A stretch of DNA of 64,000 bases from Tetrahymena elliotti 4EA (Eukaryota > Ciliophora > Oligohymenophorea > Hymenostomatida > Tetrahymenidae), in contig JH720312.1 of the NCBI GenBank assembly GCA_000231825.2, positions 960,236-1,024,235 on the forward strand, in the 5' to 3' direction. The notes beneath the pieces are model-generated. The model saw nothing but the letters and a program-made list of their open reading frames with translations, ran no database searches and was not told the origin of the DNA. Shown here one piece after another: positions 53,586 through 64,000 of the stretch. Position numbers and translations under genes: made by a program. Position 1 is the stretch's first letter. Every line of letters starts with the position of its first letter.

Positions 53586-54152
53586 TAATTAACAGTAAAG
53601 AAAATAAAAAATCCAATAAAAAATGTAGAAAAATAGAAATTTTTAATATGAAAATCATTGCCAAAAATTAATAAAGATTGTTTAAACAGTATAAGGGGTT
53701 GTAATATTTGAGTTAAAACCTAATTAATATATATAAGATTAAATTTATATTTGTAAAAGGTTTATTTCTAGAAGATTAAATGTTTGTTTTATTTATTAAT
53801 GAGTGAAAACTATGTGTAATTATGATATATGTATGATACAAGCATATGTTAAATAAAAATTATTAATATAATTCGTAAATAGTTGAAAGTAAATGTTCAG
53901 TAAGTATTTTAATAGTGAACTGTCTCAATAATAGTATAGTAAGCAAGTAAGTAACTAGTATATTTATAAAGTAGTTTTTTATCTTATTTAAGGATATTTA
54001 TTAAAGTGGTTGTCTTTTGTTAATTTTGTTTATTTTCAGATAAAAAGTTAAATCTAATTAGCACTTCTTTCTATTAAATAGCTTCTTCTTTTATCTAATT
54101 CATCAGCAGTTTTAGATAGGATCTTTTTATAAGTAATAAATCTAATATCGGA
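53586..54152. other. Intergenic region between convergent genes; proximal part may extend the LRR gene
   Basis: Most of it is A/T-rich with an AGTA-type repeat at about 53936-53954. The minus strand from 54152 to 54036 stays open in the frame of the LRR gene after its TGA and reads TADELDKRRSYLIERSANQI; see findings. Confidence 0.5.
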
Positions 54153-55426
54153 TCAAAGTATTTGTAGGCTGACCAATCTCTACATCTTTTTAAGAGTTTT
54201 GATAAGCTAATTAATAACTTCATTGTCATAATTTTAAGATCTAATTTTTAAAGTAATAATTTAAAACGAAATAATTGTAAATAAAAAAATCATACAGTAT
54301 ATTGATTTTTAGAGTCATGATCTAAGTACAATTTTTTAGTCCATTTGCTAGTTTCAAAAGAGTGTTTTCTTCAAAATTGTTGCGGCTTTTATTTTTAGAT
54401 TAATTAATCAATAAAAAATAAAAATAAAAATTAGTACTTGATCTCTATGTGTAAGTTTCTTAGAAATCTACAATTTTTAATGTCTTTAACCAAATTAATC
54501 ATTCCAGTCTCATCAATTTCATTTTATCTGATTATTTAAATGGGTTAAAATTTTAGAAAGGCTTGTTGAAACATTGAAATAATACCTTATATCTATTCTA
54601 AGATCTTTTATGCTTGTCTTCTTCAAGCTCTTTACCATGTAATCTAGACCTTCTTACCCAATTTAATTAGAACTATTTTAAGGAGAAAGGTCAAATTGAT
54701 TATTTAAAAAATAACTAAAAATGTGATAAATTAATTACAAAAGATGTATTTTTAATTCACTGATAGATTAGAATTTGCAAAATGCTTTAGCCAAATACTG
54801 AGCACCAACATCTGTAATTTTATTTTGACTAAATTGTATAACCAAAAAGAGTAAAATAAAGAAATTATTTGAGAAATTCTTATAAAAATTCAAACCTCAA
54901 ATGAAGACTTAGTTTACTCAAATTATCAAATTTGCCTAATCTCTCATAAAATTAGATTATCCCTTCATCTCTAATATTGTTTCCGCTGATATTTTTATTC
55001 ATACAATTTAAGTAAATACCACAGTTGTAAGATAAAATAAGATTGAATTTTACTTTAAATTGAGAGTAAGCTATCTAAGATTTCTACAGTTTTAAATCCC
55101 TTTTATGAGAGCCTTTAACCCCTCTGCGCAAATAGCATTGTAACTTTTTAAATTATTTTTAAATGTAAGACTTTGTTTTTATTAAATTAAACATACCATA
55201 GATTAATGACTAGCACTTCAAGATTTACACATTTTTATACACCATTTGCTATTTCAATAGCTCCCTGGGGTCCTATCTTGTTATGGCTTTTCCCAAAAAA
55301 AGATAAGTCTAAAACAAAAATGAATGAATTATATACTGTAAGTCCATTTTTAAGTATTAAATATCACAAAAATTGTGAAGACTCTAGCCAATTTTTTGAG
55401 CATCTTTATCCTCTAGTTGCTTGTGT
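54153..55426 (-). repeat. Nine tandem exon-intron modules, one leucine-rich repeat each
   Basis: Nine successive exons (seven of 90 nt, one of 87, and a final 88 ending in TGA) are separated by 50-68-bp introns, all in phase 2 at the same point of the repeat. This shows growth by duplication of an exon plus intron. The introns themselves are too diverged for the copies to be aligned by eye. Confidence 0.85.
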
Positions 55427-56120
55427 CTAGTAATAAAATTAATCCAATAAATTTTAACTCTTTTTTTAGCTCTAAGTAAAATTAAAATTAAAAAAATTTT
55501 ATTTACACAATATGAATTTTCAAAAATTCGTCATGCTATTGCGCAGCTAGCAATTAAGAGTTTTGGAGGCTTTCAGTGTTATCGATAACTCTAAAATAAA
55601 TTATTAGGTTATAAATCAATCATTTCGGTTAAAAACATCAATAATTACGTCATCTATTTTTGATAAATAAAATTGAATAAAAATGTTGAAGGTTTATTTA
55701 AGGTTAAAAGTAAGCAAGCATTTAAGAATGATATGATTTAAAAAATATTATTGGTAGATTTCAAATATTTTGAATCATTAAAATTGAAAGAAATGAAATT
55801 TAAATTAATCTGCTGCTGTAATATTCTCTTTTGTTTGTTGGTTTGTTTGTAGTAAAATCACAATTTTCACAATTGATTTAATTTTTTCAAATAATGATTT
55901 AAATATTCATTGGTCTCAAAATTGTATGTGCCAGCCAAATTAATAATATTACTACAGTTTTTACCACATAAAGCTAAATAAAGAAATATAATATTGAATA
56001 TTTCAATAGTTTATTTAAAATCACTCACTCTTTCAATATGAAGCTCATCAACTTAGCTCCATATTTCCTCAAAATAGAAGCATTTTTTTAAGCGGACAAA
56101 TCAAAAATTTTAATTTTCAT
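54153..56120 (-). CDS. Leucine-rich-repeat protein built from one-repeat exons
   Basis: Twelve exons (56120-56029, 55951-55871, 55590-55507, 55426-55337, 55286-55197, 55143-55054, 54985-54896, 54828-54739, 54672-54586, 54527-54438, 54385-54296, 54240-54153) encode 353 residues. From 55426 on each exon is 87-90 nt, has phase-2 introns and codes for exactly one LRR: for example HNKIGPQGAIEIANGVQKC ending LEVLVINL, and GNNIRDEGIIQFYERLG ending LSKLSLHL. Nine repeats follow the consensus xNxIxxxGxxxLxxxLxxCxxLxxLxIxL, like the ribonuclease-inhibitor type. No kinase, LysM or membrane segment is attached. LRRs bind proteins; no partner can be named. Exons 1-3 are less certain, especially across the 280-bp intron 55591-55870. 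The TGA at 54155-54153 sits exactly at the codon where a splice junction would be expected. Confidence 0.83.
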
Positions 56121-59100
56121 CTCTGATTAATTCTTCCCATCGTGTATTTCGATTTTTGATTTTTGGAAGAGGTTATTCAAAATTAAAAGTAATTTATATA
56201 GTTTGTTAGGAGGGGTAAATACTAAAATCAAATGGCTATATAAGAATATAAAGAAATTTACGTTTTTTATATACAATGTATAATTATAAAGAACGGGTCC
56301 TGGTAAAGTAAGTCAGTTTTTTGAATTGTTAAAATTTTCTATTTGTCAAAATGGCAAGCTTAAATTCAGCTAGCTTAGTTTTATTTTTTCTTCTTGAATT
56401 TTTTTTGTCTTTTATTTTTTTTACAATTAATTTGTTTATAAAACATTAGAAACTTGTTTTTTTAAATAGATCATTTTGATTTCAAATTTTGATTAATTTG
56501 ATGTATTTTCAAATCAAAGTTTTCTCATAAATATAATATCTTATTTCATTATATTTAATTACAAAATTTATTTCAAACAGCACTCTTTTATCATATTTCT
56601 CTAAAATAGATTTATTTTTATATAGTCTTCATTTTTTTTTACAATTTTTTTCTGTAATTTACAATCGCAAAAATACTCAAACCTATAAATAGCTATCAAG
56701 ATAGATTTATCAATTAAACTTTCATAGGAAGATTCTATTCTTTTGATTAGCTTTTTTAAATATTTAACTTGAAACTCCATCTAATATTAGGTTTTCGAAT
56801 CACTTGTGTTAATTTTTTATTCTGTAAATAATTTAGAAAAACATAATTCATAAACATCTTAAATGGAGTTTTAGCCAAGAACTAATTTTTATGTTAAAAT
56901 TTGTACTACCATGATACATTTTAGATGAATAAAGGCATCAATTTATTTATCTTATTAATTATTCTAATGAAAAGAACAATATTAAATTAATCTAAAACAG
57001 ATTTATTTTTATCCTTAATTAAAATATGAAGAATGAAAGATCAATCACTATTTTTTTCCAATTTAATTTAAAATAGTGAGCCAGGTTCATACAATTTTGA
57101 TCATTTTTTTAAAGATAAAAAAACCATCATTTTTCTAATCATACATTTTGTTTGACTTACAGAAAAATAATATAAGATTTAATTCATTTTGAAAATCATC
57201 TAACAAGTCAAATTTCTGATAAAATATGTTCAGCTCAAACTAAATAATACATTGGTATAGTTACCTAATTATTACTTACAATTAAAAACTGCAAAGATTA
57301 ATTGTTAAGTAAATATAAATGAATAAGGTGAAGGCATTTACATTAAATTTATTTTCGAAATAACATTTTAAGTAAGTTAAAATATCCAAAATTATTTTTT
57401 TAGTCAATTAAAAAATTAGTAAATTCAAAAGATTACTGCTTTTTGAGGGGAATAGAAAATTGGAAAATTAATATTTTATCAATTTCTTCTGTTTTTAATT
57501 TTGATTGAGTAACTTTATTAGTTCATCATAAAATGTAAAATTAATTGGATATTTAAAACATAATAAGAAATATTTGACTTTTTAAAATCAAATCTGAAAA
57601 GAATGTTCAAAATAAATTAACTATGATATGCATTATCTTAATATCAATCAATGTAGATATACATTTGCAACTTAATAAAAATACTTTCTGAAATAGATAA
57701 ATTATTTCTTTTATTTAGATCAGGTACATTCAAATAAGTTAATCAAGTTAAATAATTTTTTTGCTTAATGCTTAAAATTTTTCTAAAACAATTGATAAAT
57801 ATTTTGATTATTTAGAGTGGAATTTTGAGTAATCGAAGATTGAATAAATTTATTTTATGCTTTTTAATTATGTCTCTTTATTTATTTTTTGTTGCAATTA
57901 TTTTACTTTTTATTGGTTATTAAAGTTTTAATTAATTAAGATAAAAAATATTAAACTGTCAAAATACATTACTTACTCTGTCTGTATTCTTTTGTTATGA
58001 AGTTTCTCCATTTACTTATTAAAAGTTTTTATAATATTTATTATTTATTAATTATTTTCTTATGATTTTTTTTTCAAACTATCAATTTCTCTCTTGTTCA
58101 AGAGAATACAAAAATTGAAGTATTATAAATAAAAAATTTTAAATAAATTGAGTGAATAATAGAAACTCAAAATAAATAAGATAAAGATTTTAACATTTTT
58201 TTCAAAAAATACAATTAATTTTGTATTGAATAGATTTATTACATTTAATTAATGAAATATTAAATAAAATAAATAGGTTTCATTCTAATTGTTCCAAGGA
58301 TTTTTGGGTTTTTAGTATCAAAAAAGATATTGTAAAATATTTGTTTTGATTTTGATGAAAAACAAAAATTTGAAAGATTTTTGATTAAAAAATTAGGTGA
58401 TTTACTGTGATTCTAAACTAACTAAATATCAAACTAATATTTCTTCTCAGATATTATTAAAATTTAGTTTCAAGAAAATTTGAATTTTTTGAGTTTTTTA
58501 GATTAACTTCTGTAATTATTAGAACTTAAAGTATCATAAACAACATAAACAATGATTAAAAAGTTTTTCATCTTAAATGTTTTATTTTATTCTTTTAAAA
58601 AAAGTTTATCTTTTTAAATACATAATATACAAGATGATTTTTTTATGATGAAAGTTTTTTTCAATAAAGATATTTTGCATACTCATTACAATTATTTGTA
58701 TACACTACTGTTTAAAGCTAATAAAAAAAACAACTTTCAAAAATAAAGAATAAATTACATATGTGAATCTCGTTTTTTATCAAAATGGAATTAAAAGAGT
58801 GAAAGGTTGTAATATAATTGAATATTCAATTTTTTGATTAAAATTTGATCACAAACTGAGTCTCTAAAATTGTAAATTTGATGAAAGATAATAAATTTTG
58901 AAGAAATTTCAGAAAATCGAACAATAATTATAAATCTAATTACTTAAAAATATCTGATTAATTTAATTTTTTTTTTTAGAGATTTTCTAGAAATTCTTAA
59001 TGAAAATCTTAATTTTCTTTCAAATAATTCTTAGCAAAAACTTAAAATAAAATTAATTTTAAATTGGCTTATTTGATATAATAAATCGTTCATTAAACAT

Positions 59101-59541
59101 TTAAACGAGTTAGGATTGGATAGTCTTTTTTTATTTTCTTAAATATTCTAATTGATTTTCTTAAGAAAAATAATTGGTCTTGTCATGTGTAGTGATTAAT
59201 TATTAGATTTTAAGCTAAAATCCGACAATCATTTGTTTATGTAAATATTGTGAAAAGGTATCCTATTTATTAAGATATTCTTGTGTAATCATTCTTAAAA
59301 GTCTTAGAAATCTATTTTGTTTGTTCAATTTATATTTCTTTTATTATTATTATTAATATTTGATATTACTGAGATCAGATTGTATTCAAAAAAAATTTAT
59401 TTAATCCTACTATTCAACTCGTGTGATTCTATTTTGAATCATTTTTTGTTTTTTTATATATATTTATGAGACAGGCATATCTTTTAATTAAAAATATTAA
59501 ATTATTAAATAAATAAAAATCTTACATTCCATAAAAGATAA
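56121..59541. other. Gene-poor divergent intergenic region, 3.4 kb
   Basis: No coding region, RNA gene or repeat family could be supported here. The sequence is AT-rich with TGA frequent in all frames. A small less AT-rich patch (AAGAACGGGTCCTGGTAAAG, about 56289-56308) stands out but has no interpretation. The distal end should contain the promoter of the highly biased aminopeptidase gene. Confidence 0.5.
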
Positions 59542-61652
59542 ATGAAGAAAAATCAAGTTTTTATTCATAGCCCTAACGGTCCAGTTGTCCCCACTATTAC
59601 TCACTCTGCTGAGTTGACCACTAAAGTCACTGCTGCAGTTGTCGTTCTTGCTGAAGAAGACTTAACTTCTGGAACTTCTTTGGTCGCTGACTATCTTAAA
59701 AACAGCCACTTCGTTGATGATGTCAAGAAGTCTGTTCAAACTGTTTACGGCAGAACTACTGATTTATTTGAAGTTGCTTATGTTTAATATGTTAAGAATA
59801 CCACCTGCTGGAAAGAATCCTTCAAGGCTGGTCAATCTTTGTCTAAGTTTTTGGTCGAAAAGAAGTACAAGGAATTAACTTTGATTTTCAGTGACAAATT
59901 CCCTGCTACTTTCTTCGCTGAATACTTATATGGTAATTAGAAACAAAAATATTTTTATTTGTTAAATAGCAAGTAAATTTTTTAGCTGTTTGAACTTTAT
60001 CTGCTTGCTTATAGAGATATGGACAAACATTCGAAATATTTTACTTTTATTTAAGAAATAGCCATAATTTATTTACATTTTTCTCTAATTATATAGGTCT
60101 TTCTTTATACAACTGGAAGAATGAATTAAAGAGTCACGCTGTTGGTGAATAACCCACTGGCTTATTCAAACCTTTCACTGCTTTGACCGTTGTTGCTCCA
60201 CACTTCAATCCTCAATGTGAATAATTCAAGTACTTACAAACTATTACTGGTCCTCACATCGAAGCTAGAGAACTTACCTACACTAGAGCTGATGTTGGTA
60301 AAAAAAATAATTTATTTTAGGATAAAATGAAAAAAGAAGAAATCTTTAAAAAGAAATAGAATAACTTTGAAATTAATATGATTTTATTAAGAAGTTTAAT
60401 TATTGATGATGCATTCTAAATTATTTTTACAAAAATTAATAGCTACCCCTGAATATATGGCTAACTACTGCAGAAAGTTTGCTGAAAAGAACTCTGATAA
60501 GGTCACTATTGAAGTTATCAGTGGTGATGACCTTGCTAAGAAGGGTCTCAATCTTATCCACGCTGTTGGTAAGGGTTCTGCTAATACTCCTCAAATGGTC
60601 ACTCTTTACTACAAGGGTAACCCCGAAGGTAAGGACGACGTTTATGGTTTAGTCGGTAAGGGTGTCTGCTTTGACTCTGGTGGTCTTTCTCTCAAGCAAT
60701 AACTTATGGACAAGATGTACACCGATAAGGGTGGTGCTTGTACCATTTTCGGTATTTTCAAGGCCGTTGTTGCTCTTGGCTTAAAGGTAATTAATACACA
60801 ACTTTTCTTTTAGTTTCATATAAACATCTAACAAAGATTTAGCTATGTTTAGCACTTTTTGAATAAAAAAAGGCTGACATAAAAAATAGAGCAAAAGAGT
60901 TTCCAAAGTTGCAAATAAAAAATAGCTTTTAATTCCAATTCAATTTTTAATAAAAAATCAAATGCAACAAATTAAATACGATACCTTATTAAATATTATG
61001 AATTTTATTAATTATTTATTTATTTCTTAATAGATCAACCTCGTTTGCACTATGGGTTATGTTGAAAACTTCATTTCTGACAAGTGCTACAGAAACTCTG
61101 ATATCATCACCAGTTACAAGGGTCTCACTGTTGAAGTCTTGAACACTGATGCTGAAGGTAGATTAGTCTTAGCTGACTGTCTTGCTTACTAATCAGATAT
61201 TTACAAGCCTCACACTATCTTCGATTTTGCCACTCTTACTGGAGCGTAATCTCTTATTCTAAAATTTTATATTCTCATTTAATTAATAATTTTATATAAA
61301 TATCAACAGCTGTATTGTTGCTTTGGGTGGTTCTGCTGCCGGTTTATTCACTTCCAATGATGAATTAGCCACCGAATTAGAAGCTAAATCTAGAAATACT
61401 CACTAAATCTTCTGGAGATTACCTTTAGATGCTTATCCCAGAGATAACACCACCAATCCCACTGCTGATCTCCAAAACTTAGGTAAGGCTCCTTGGGCTG
61501 GTGCTGGTACTGCTGCTGCTTTCCTTGAAAAGTTCGTCGATGAAGGTGTTAAGTGGGCTCATATTGATATTGCTGGTATGACACTCCTCAACAACGATAT
61601 CCACGGTGTCCGTGCTATCATCGAATACTACAAGTCTAAGATCCAAGCTTGA
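59542..61652 (+). CDS. Leucyl aminopeptidase, peptidase family M17
   Basis: Five exons (59542-59932, 60097-60297, 60443-60786, 61034-61245, 61310-61652) encode 496 residues, the usual M17 length. The catalytic domain is complete in outline. [14 protein letters not shown] carries the metal-binding Lys and Asp; [11 protein letters not shown] gives the next Asp; [14 protein letters not shown] (349-362) is the family signature with metal ligands Asp351 and Glu353 and catalytic Arg355. [14 protein letters not shown] and HIDIAGM near the C-terminus also match. The N-terminal domain (about 1-170) is divergent, as is normal. The enzyme removes N-terminal residues from peptides and needs two metal ions, usually Zn or Mn. 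Codons are strikingly biased (GGT, GCT, AAG, ACC/ACT, GTC, ATC, TAC; few TAA/TAG Gln), unlike all neighbours, which suggests very high expression. The ORF from ATG 60403 is only exon 3 plus intron and is not a start. Confidence 0.95.
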
Positions 61653-62796
61653 TTAAATTACTTTAATTAAATAAAAATTTGAAATATGTTTTTTATCTCT
61701 ATTTCAATAATGTGTTATTTTTTAATATTCAAAGATAAAATATTTTAGCATATAATTTTTAAATTAACACTTTTTTTATTCAATTTGTATTATTTCTAAT
61801 AACTAACAGGATTTTGTTCTTTCCGAAATAATTTTAAAAAGTTGAGATATTTTTTATTTTCTTTCTCAATTAAAAGTTCAATTTAATATTTTAAGTTTCT
61901 CTTTCTTGCCTTATTTAAAAAAACTTAACTTAATTCATTAAATATTTTATAAATTAAACAGCCTCATAAACTAATTGACTCATTGTAAATGAATCACTTA
62001 TAATAGTTTCCTTGCTAAATATTAATGAATTAAATAATTTATTTTTATTAACATAAACAAGAACTTTTAAATGATTTTTTGTTATTACATTTTTCTAAAT
62101 TAAAAATTATTTTTTTCTAACAATGAATTAAGTTAGTCAGTAAATTTATAGTAAAAATGTTTTTTAATTTTTAATAAAAAATTTATGAAACTTATCAGAG
62201 AAAGATTTTTCAATTTTATTAATAAATTTTTATGATGAATGTAAACCTAAAAAATTATTTAACAAAAAACACATTGCAGATGAAGAGTTGATAAATTTCT
62301 AATTATATTTTGTTGGATTGATTGAAATAAATATATTCTTTAAAGAGATAGTTTTTAAATTACAAATTTGACATATTTTTGTTAATAAATGATCATATTT
62401 TAGTATTGAGGCTTGTTAAATATGATTAATTATATCATCAAAACAAAATGGAAAATTATATAAAAGGAAATAGTTTGAATGATAAGATATAATAATTCAA
62501 TGTTTTTAATACCAAATGAATGAGATAATACTTAGTGTATAAAATTTAACTGGTCAAAGAGAGTATGTTTGTAATAATAATAAGTTACATATAGATGATT
62601 GGGTTTTTAAAGGAAAGAATCAATGAATTATTCATTTCTTAATATAATATTGCTTGCATTTTTTGATGATTTCGCTATATGTTTATTTAAAGATATTAAA
62701 GATTTTATCAATTATTCAACTTAAAGCAGTTCAAAGTAATTAAAAAAAAAAGTTTAATCTTTTATTAGTTAGTTAGTTGTTAATAAAGTTATAAAA
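61653..62796. other. AT-rich intergenic region
   Basis: There is no gene here. A TTAG repeat (62765-62779) lies just before the next ATG. Confidence 0.55.
62765..62779. repeat. TTAG tetranucleotide repeat in 5' leader
   Basis: Nearly four copies, 18 bp upstream of the start codon of the last gene, again a tetranucleotide run near a gene start. Confidence 0.8.
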
Positions 62797-64000
62797 ATGT
62801 AATATCAAAGAGGAAGTCCTTAAGGATAAGTCTATGATTTAATGCACCCTCCTGGAAGAGATGTTCTTTCATCAAAATTAAATGATTATTAAGGTTTTGA
62901 TTTAATTTTATTTCAGCATCCATTTTAATATTTTTTAGGTAATGATTCTAAAATAAATATTTTAAAAATAATCTAAATAGGATCTCATCCAAAAAATTTA
63001 AGAAATGATAGAAATGTTGGATAGAACTAATATATAACTGAGCAAATAGCTAATGACCCAGGACATGGTAATAAATAATAAATAGTTTATTTTAAGTTTA
63101 ATAAAATTTCTAAATTTTGCTAAAATAATAAATCATTTGCTTCACTGGTCTAAAAAGAATAAATGAGATATTTTATCATAAAATATAAAGGATGATAAAA
63201 AATATAATAAAACTTTAAGTTGTTTAACATAAAATTCTTTTACGCAAGCTTGGAAAATTTTTTATTGGTTAAAAATTGCTAAATTTATTGTTTTTTTAAA
63301 AAAAATATTAAAAATGCTCATTATTAATTTAGTACAAAGACATGCAGATATGAATTTAAAGATGAGAAATCCCTTGTTTCATGAATTTCATTATAAAAAA
63401 ATAATAGAGCCTTAATATACTATGCCATAAAAAAAATAGGAAATTGAATAGGTAAACACGTTTTTCAAGAATCAAGATAATGTCGATTCGCTAGATATGT
63501 TCTAATAAAACTATCTTTAACGTTAGAAAAATTTCGATAGAGCTAAATAGGGTCATAATCTAATGAACTATTAATTAGATTAACAAAATCGTATCCCTTC
63601 AAATAATATAATATAATAATAAAGTCCTTCAAATAATTATGCTTTAAGGAATGAATATCCATAAGCAGAAAATGCTTATTAAAATATTAGATAAGGAAGT
63701 CCTCCACCCCCTCAACAAATGTAATACAATCCATAGAGGGCAAGTGCTCCCAATATTCATAAGATTCATTAAAACAATTAATAGTATAATCAAGGCCCTA
63801 TAGCTCCTCCTTCAAGATAATATCAGATGTAGGTGGGGGCTTAAAATGGCATTCCTTCTTCTAGATAAGTATAATCTCAATAGAATTTGTTAGCTTAGCA
63901 AAATCAATCTTAAGTATATAACAGCTACTAGCCAGATTATTAAAATGACTTTAACAATTAGCAACAATATGATAAGGTAGGATCTAATAACTATCAAGAT
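62797..64000 (+). CDS. 5' part of Q/N/P-rich protein, function unknown (3' end outside window)
   Basis: The start is ATG 62797. Exons 62797-62893, 62939-63067 and 63333 onward are open to the window end. The N-terminus reads MQYQRGSPQGQVYDLMHPPG, followed by KNLRNDRNVGQNQYITEQIA and then an ordered segment LKMRNPLFHEFHYKKI and a helical NVDSLDMFQQNYLQRQKNFD. From there it is Q/N/P/S-rich (SPPPPQQMQYNPQRASAP). No known domain is visible. The 62894-62938 intron (45 bp) is a multiple of three and lacks TGA. The following 42 bp to 62980 also have GT-AG ends, so the true splice could remove 45, 42 or 87 bp, all preserving frame. The 265-bp intron 63068-63332 is required because the frame closes within it. 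Confidence 0.65.

Noticed and set aside
60403..60702. ATG 60403 as start of a separate aminopeptidase-like ORF
   Set aside because: The first 13 codons lie in the intron before exon 3; the conserved M17 frame is joined to exons 1 and 2 by GT-AG splices.

Overview
The window reads as macronuclear DNA of an oligohymenophorean ciliate close to Tetrahymena. It is extremely AT-rich. Every convincing gene is full of in-frame TAA and TAG codons that must be read as glutamine, and every gene ends on TGA. Introns are numerous, short (mostly 45-110 bp), AT-rich and GT-AG. No tRNA, rRNA, CRISPR array, transposon or telomeric repeat was recognised. All gene models below were made by hand from the sequence with that code; each exon set was checked to sum to a multiple of three.

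Layout from left to right. The 3' end of a Q/N-rich gene (+, ends 850). A MINDY-3/4-type deubiquitinase with an N-myristoylation start (-, 1595-3699). A coiled-coil/low-complexity protein with a C-terminal helix-turn-helix-like segment (-, 4813-6681). A long gene-poor stretch (6.7-10.2 kb), then an unresolved island (10.2-11.2 kb). A small tandem CCCH zinc-finger protein of the TTP/Tis11 type (-, 11486-12377). A protein with two cyclic nucleotide-binding domains and a long Q/N tail (-, 13612-17711). A cullin (+, 19143-22412). A cyclic-nucleotide-gated-type K+ channel (+, 23859-27956). A CDK-like protein kinase (-, 28865-30334), divergent from a FAN/NSMAF-type BEACH protein (+, 30924-33893). 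A MUL1/GIDE-type RING E3 ligase (+, 34729-35953). Two unrecognised proteins (+, 36965-39575 and 40209-41032). A vacuolar-sorting-receptor-like membrane protein (+, 42479-44670). A MORN-repeat protein (+, 45615-49024). A 13-exon coiled-coil protein (+, 49447-53585). A leucine-rich-repeat protein built from one-repeat exons (-, 54153-56120). An M17 leucyl aminopeptidase with strong codon bias (+, 59542-61652). The 5' part of a Q/N/P-rich gene (+, from 62797).

The genes do not form an operon. Themes that recur are ubiquitin handling (deubiquitinase, cullin, RING E3), cyclic-nucleotide signalling (double-CNB protein and CNG-type channel), and endomembrane traffic (BEACH, sorting receptor). Whether this grouping means anything is not shown by the sequence.
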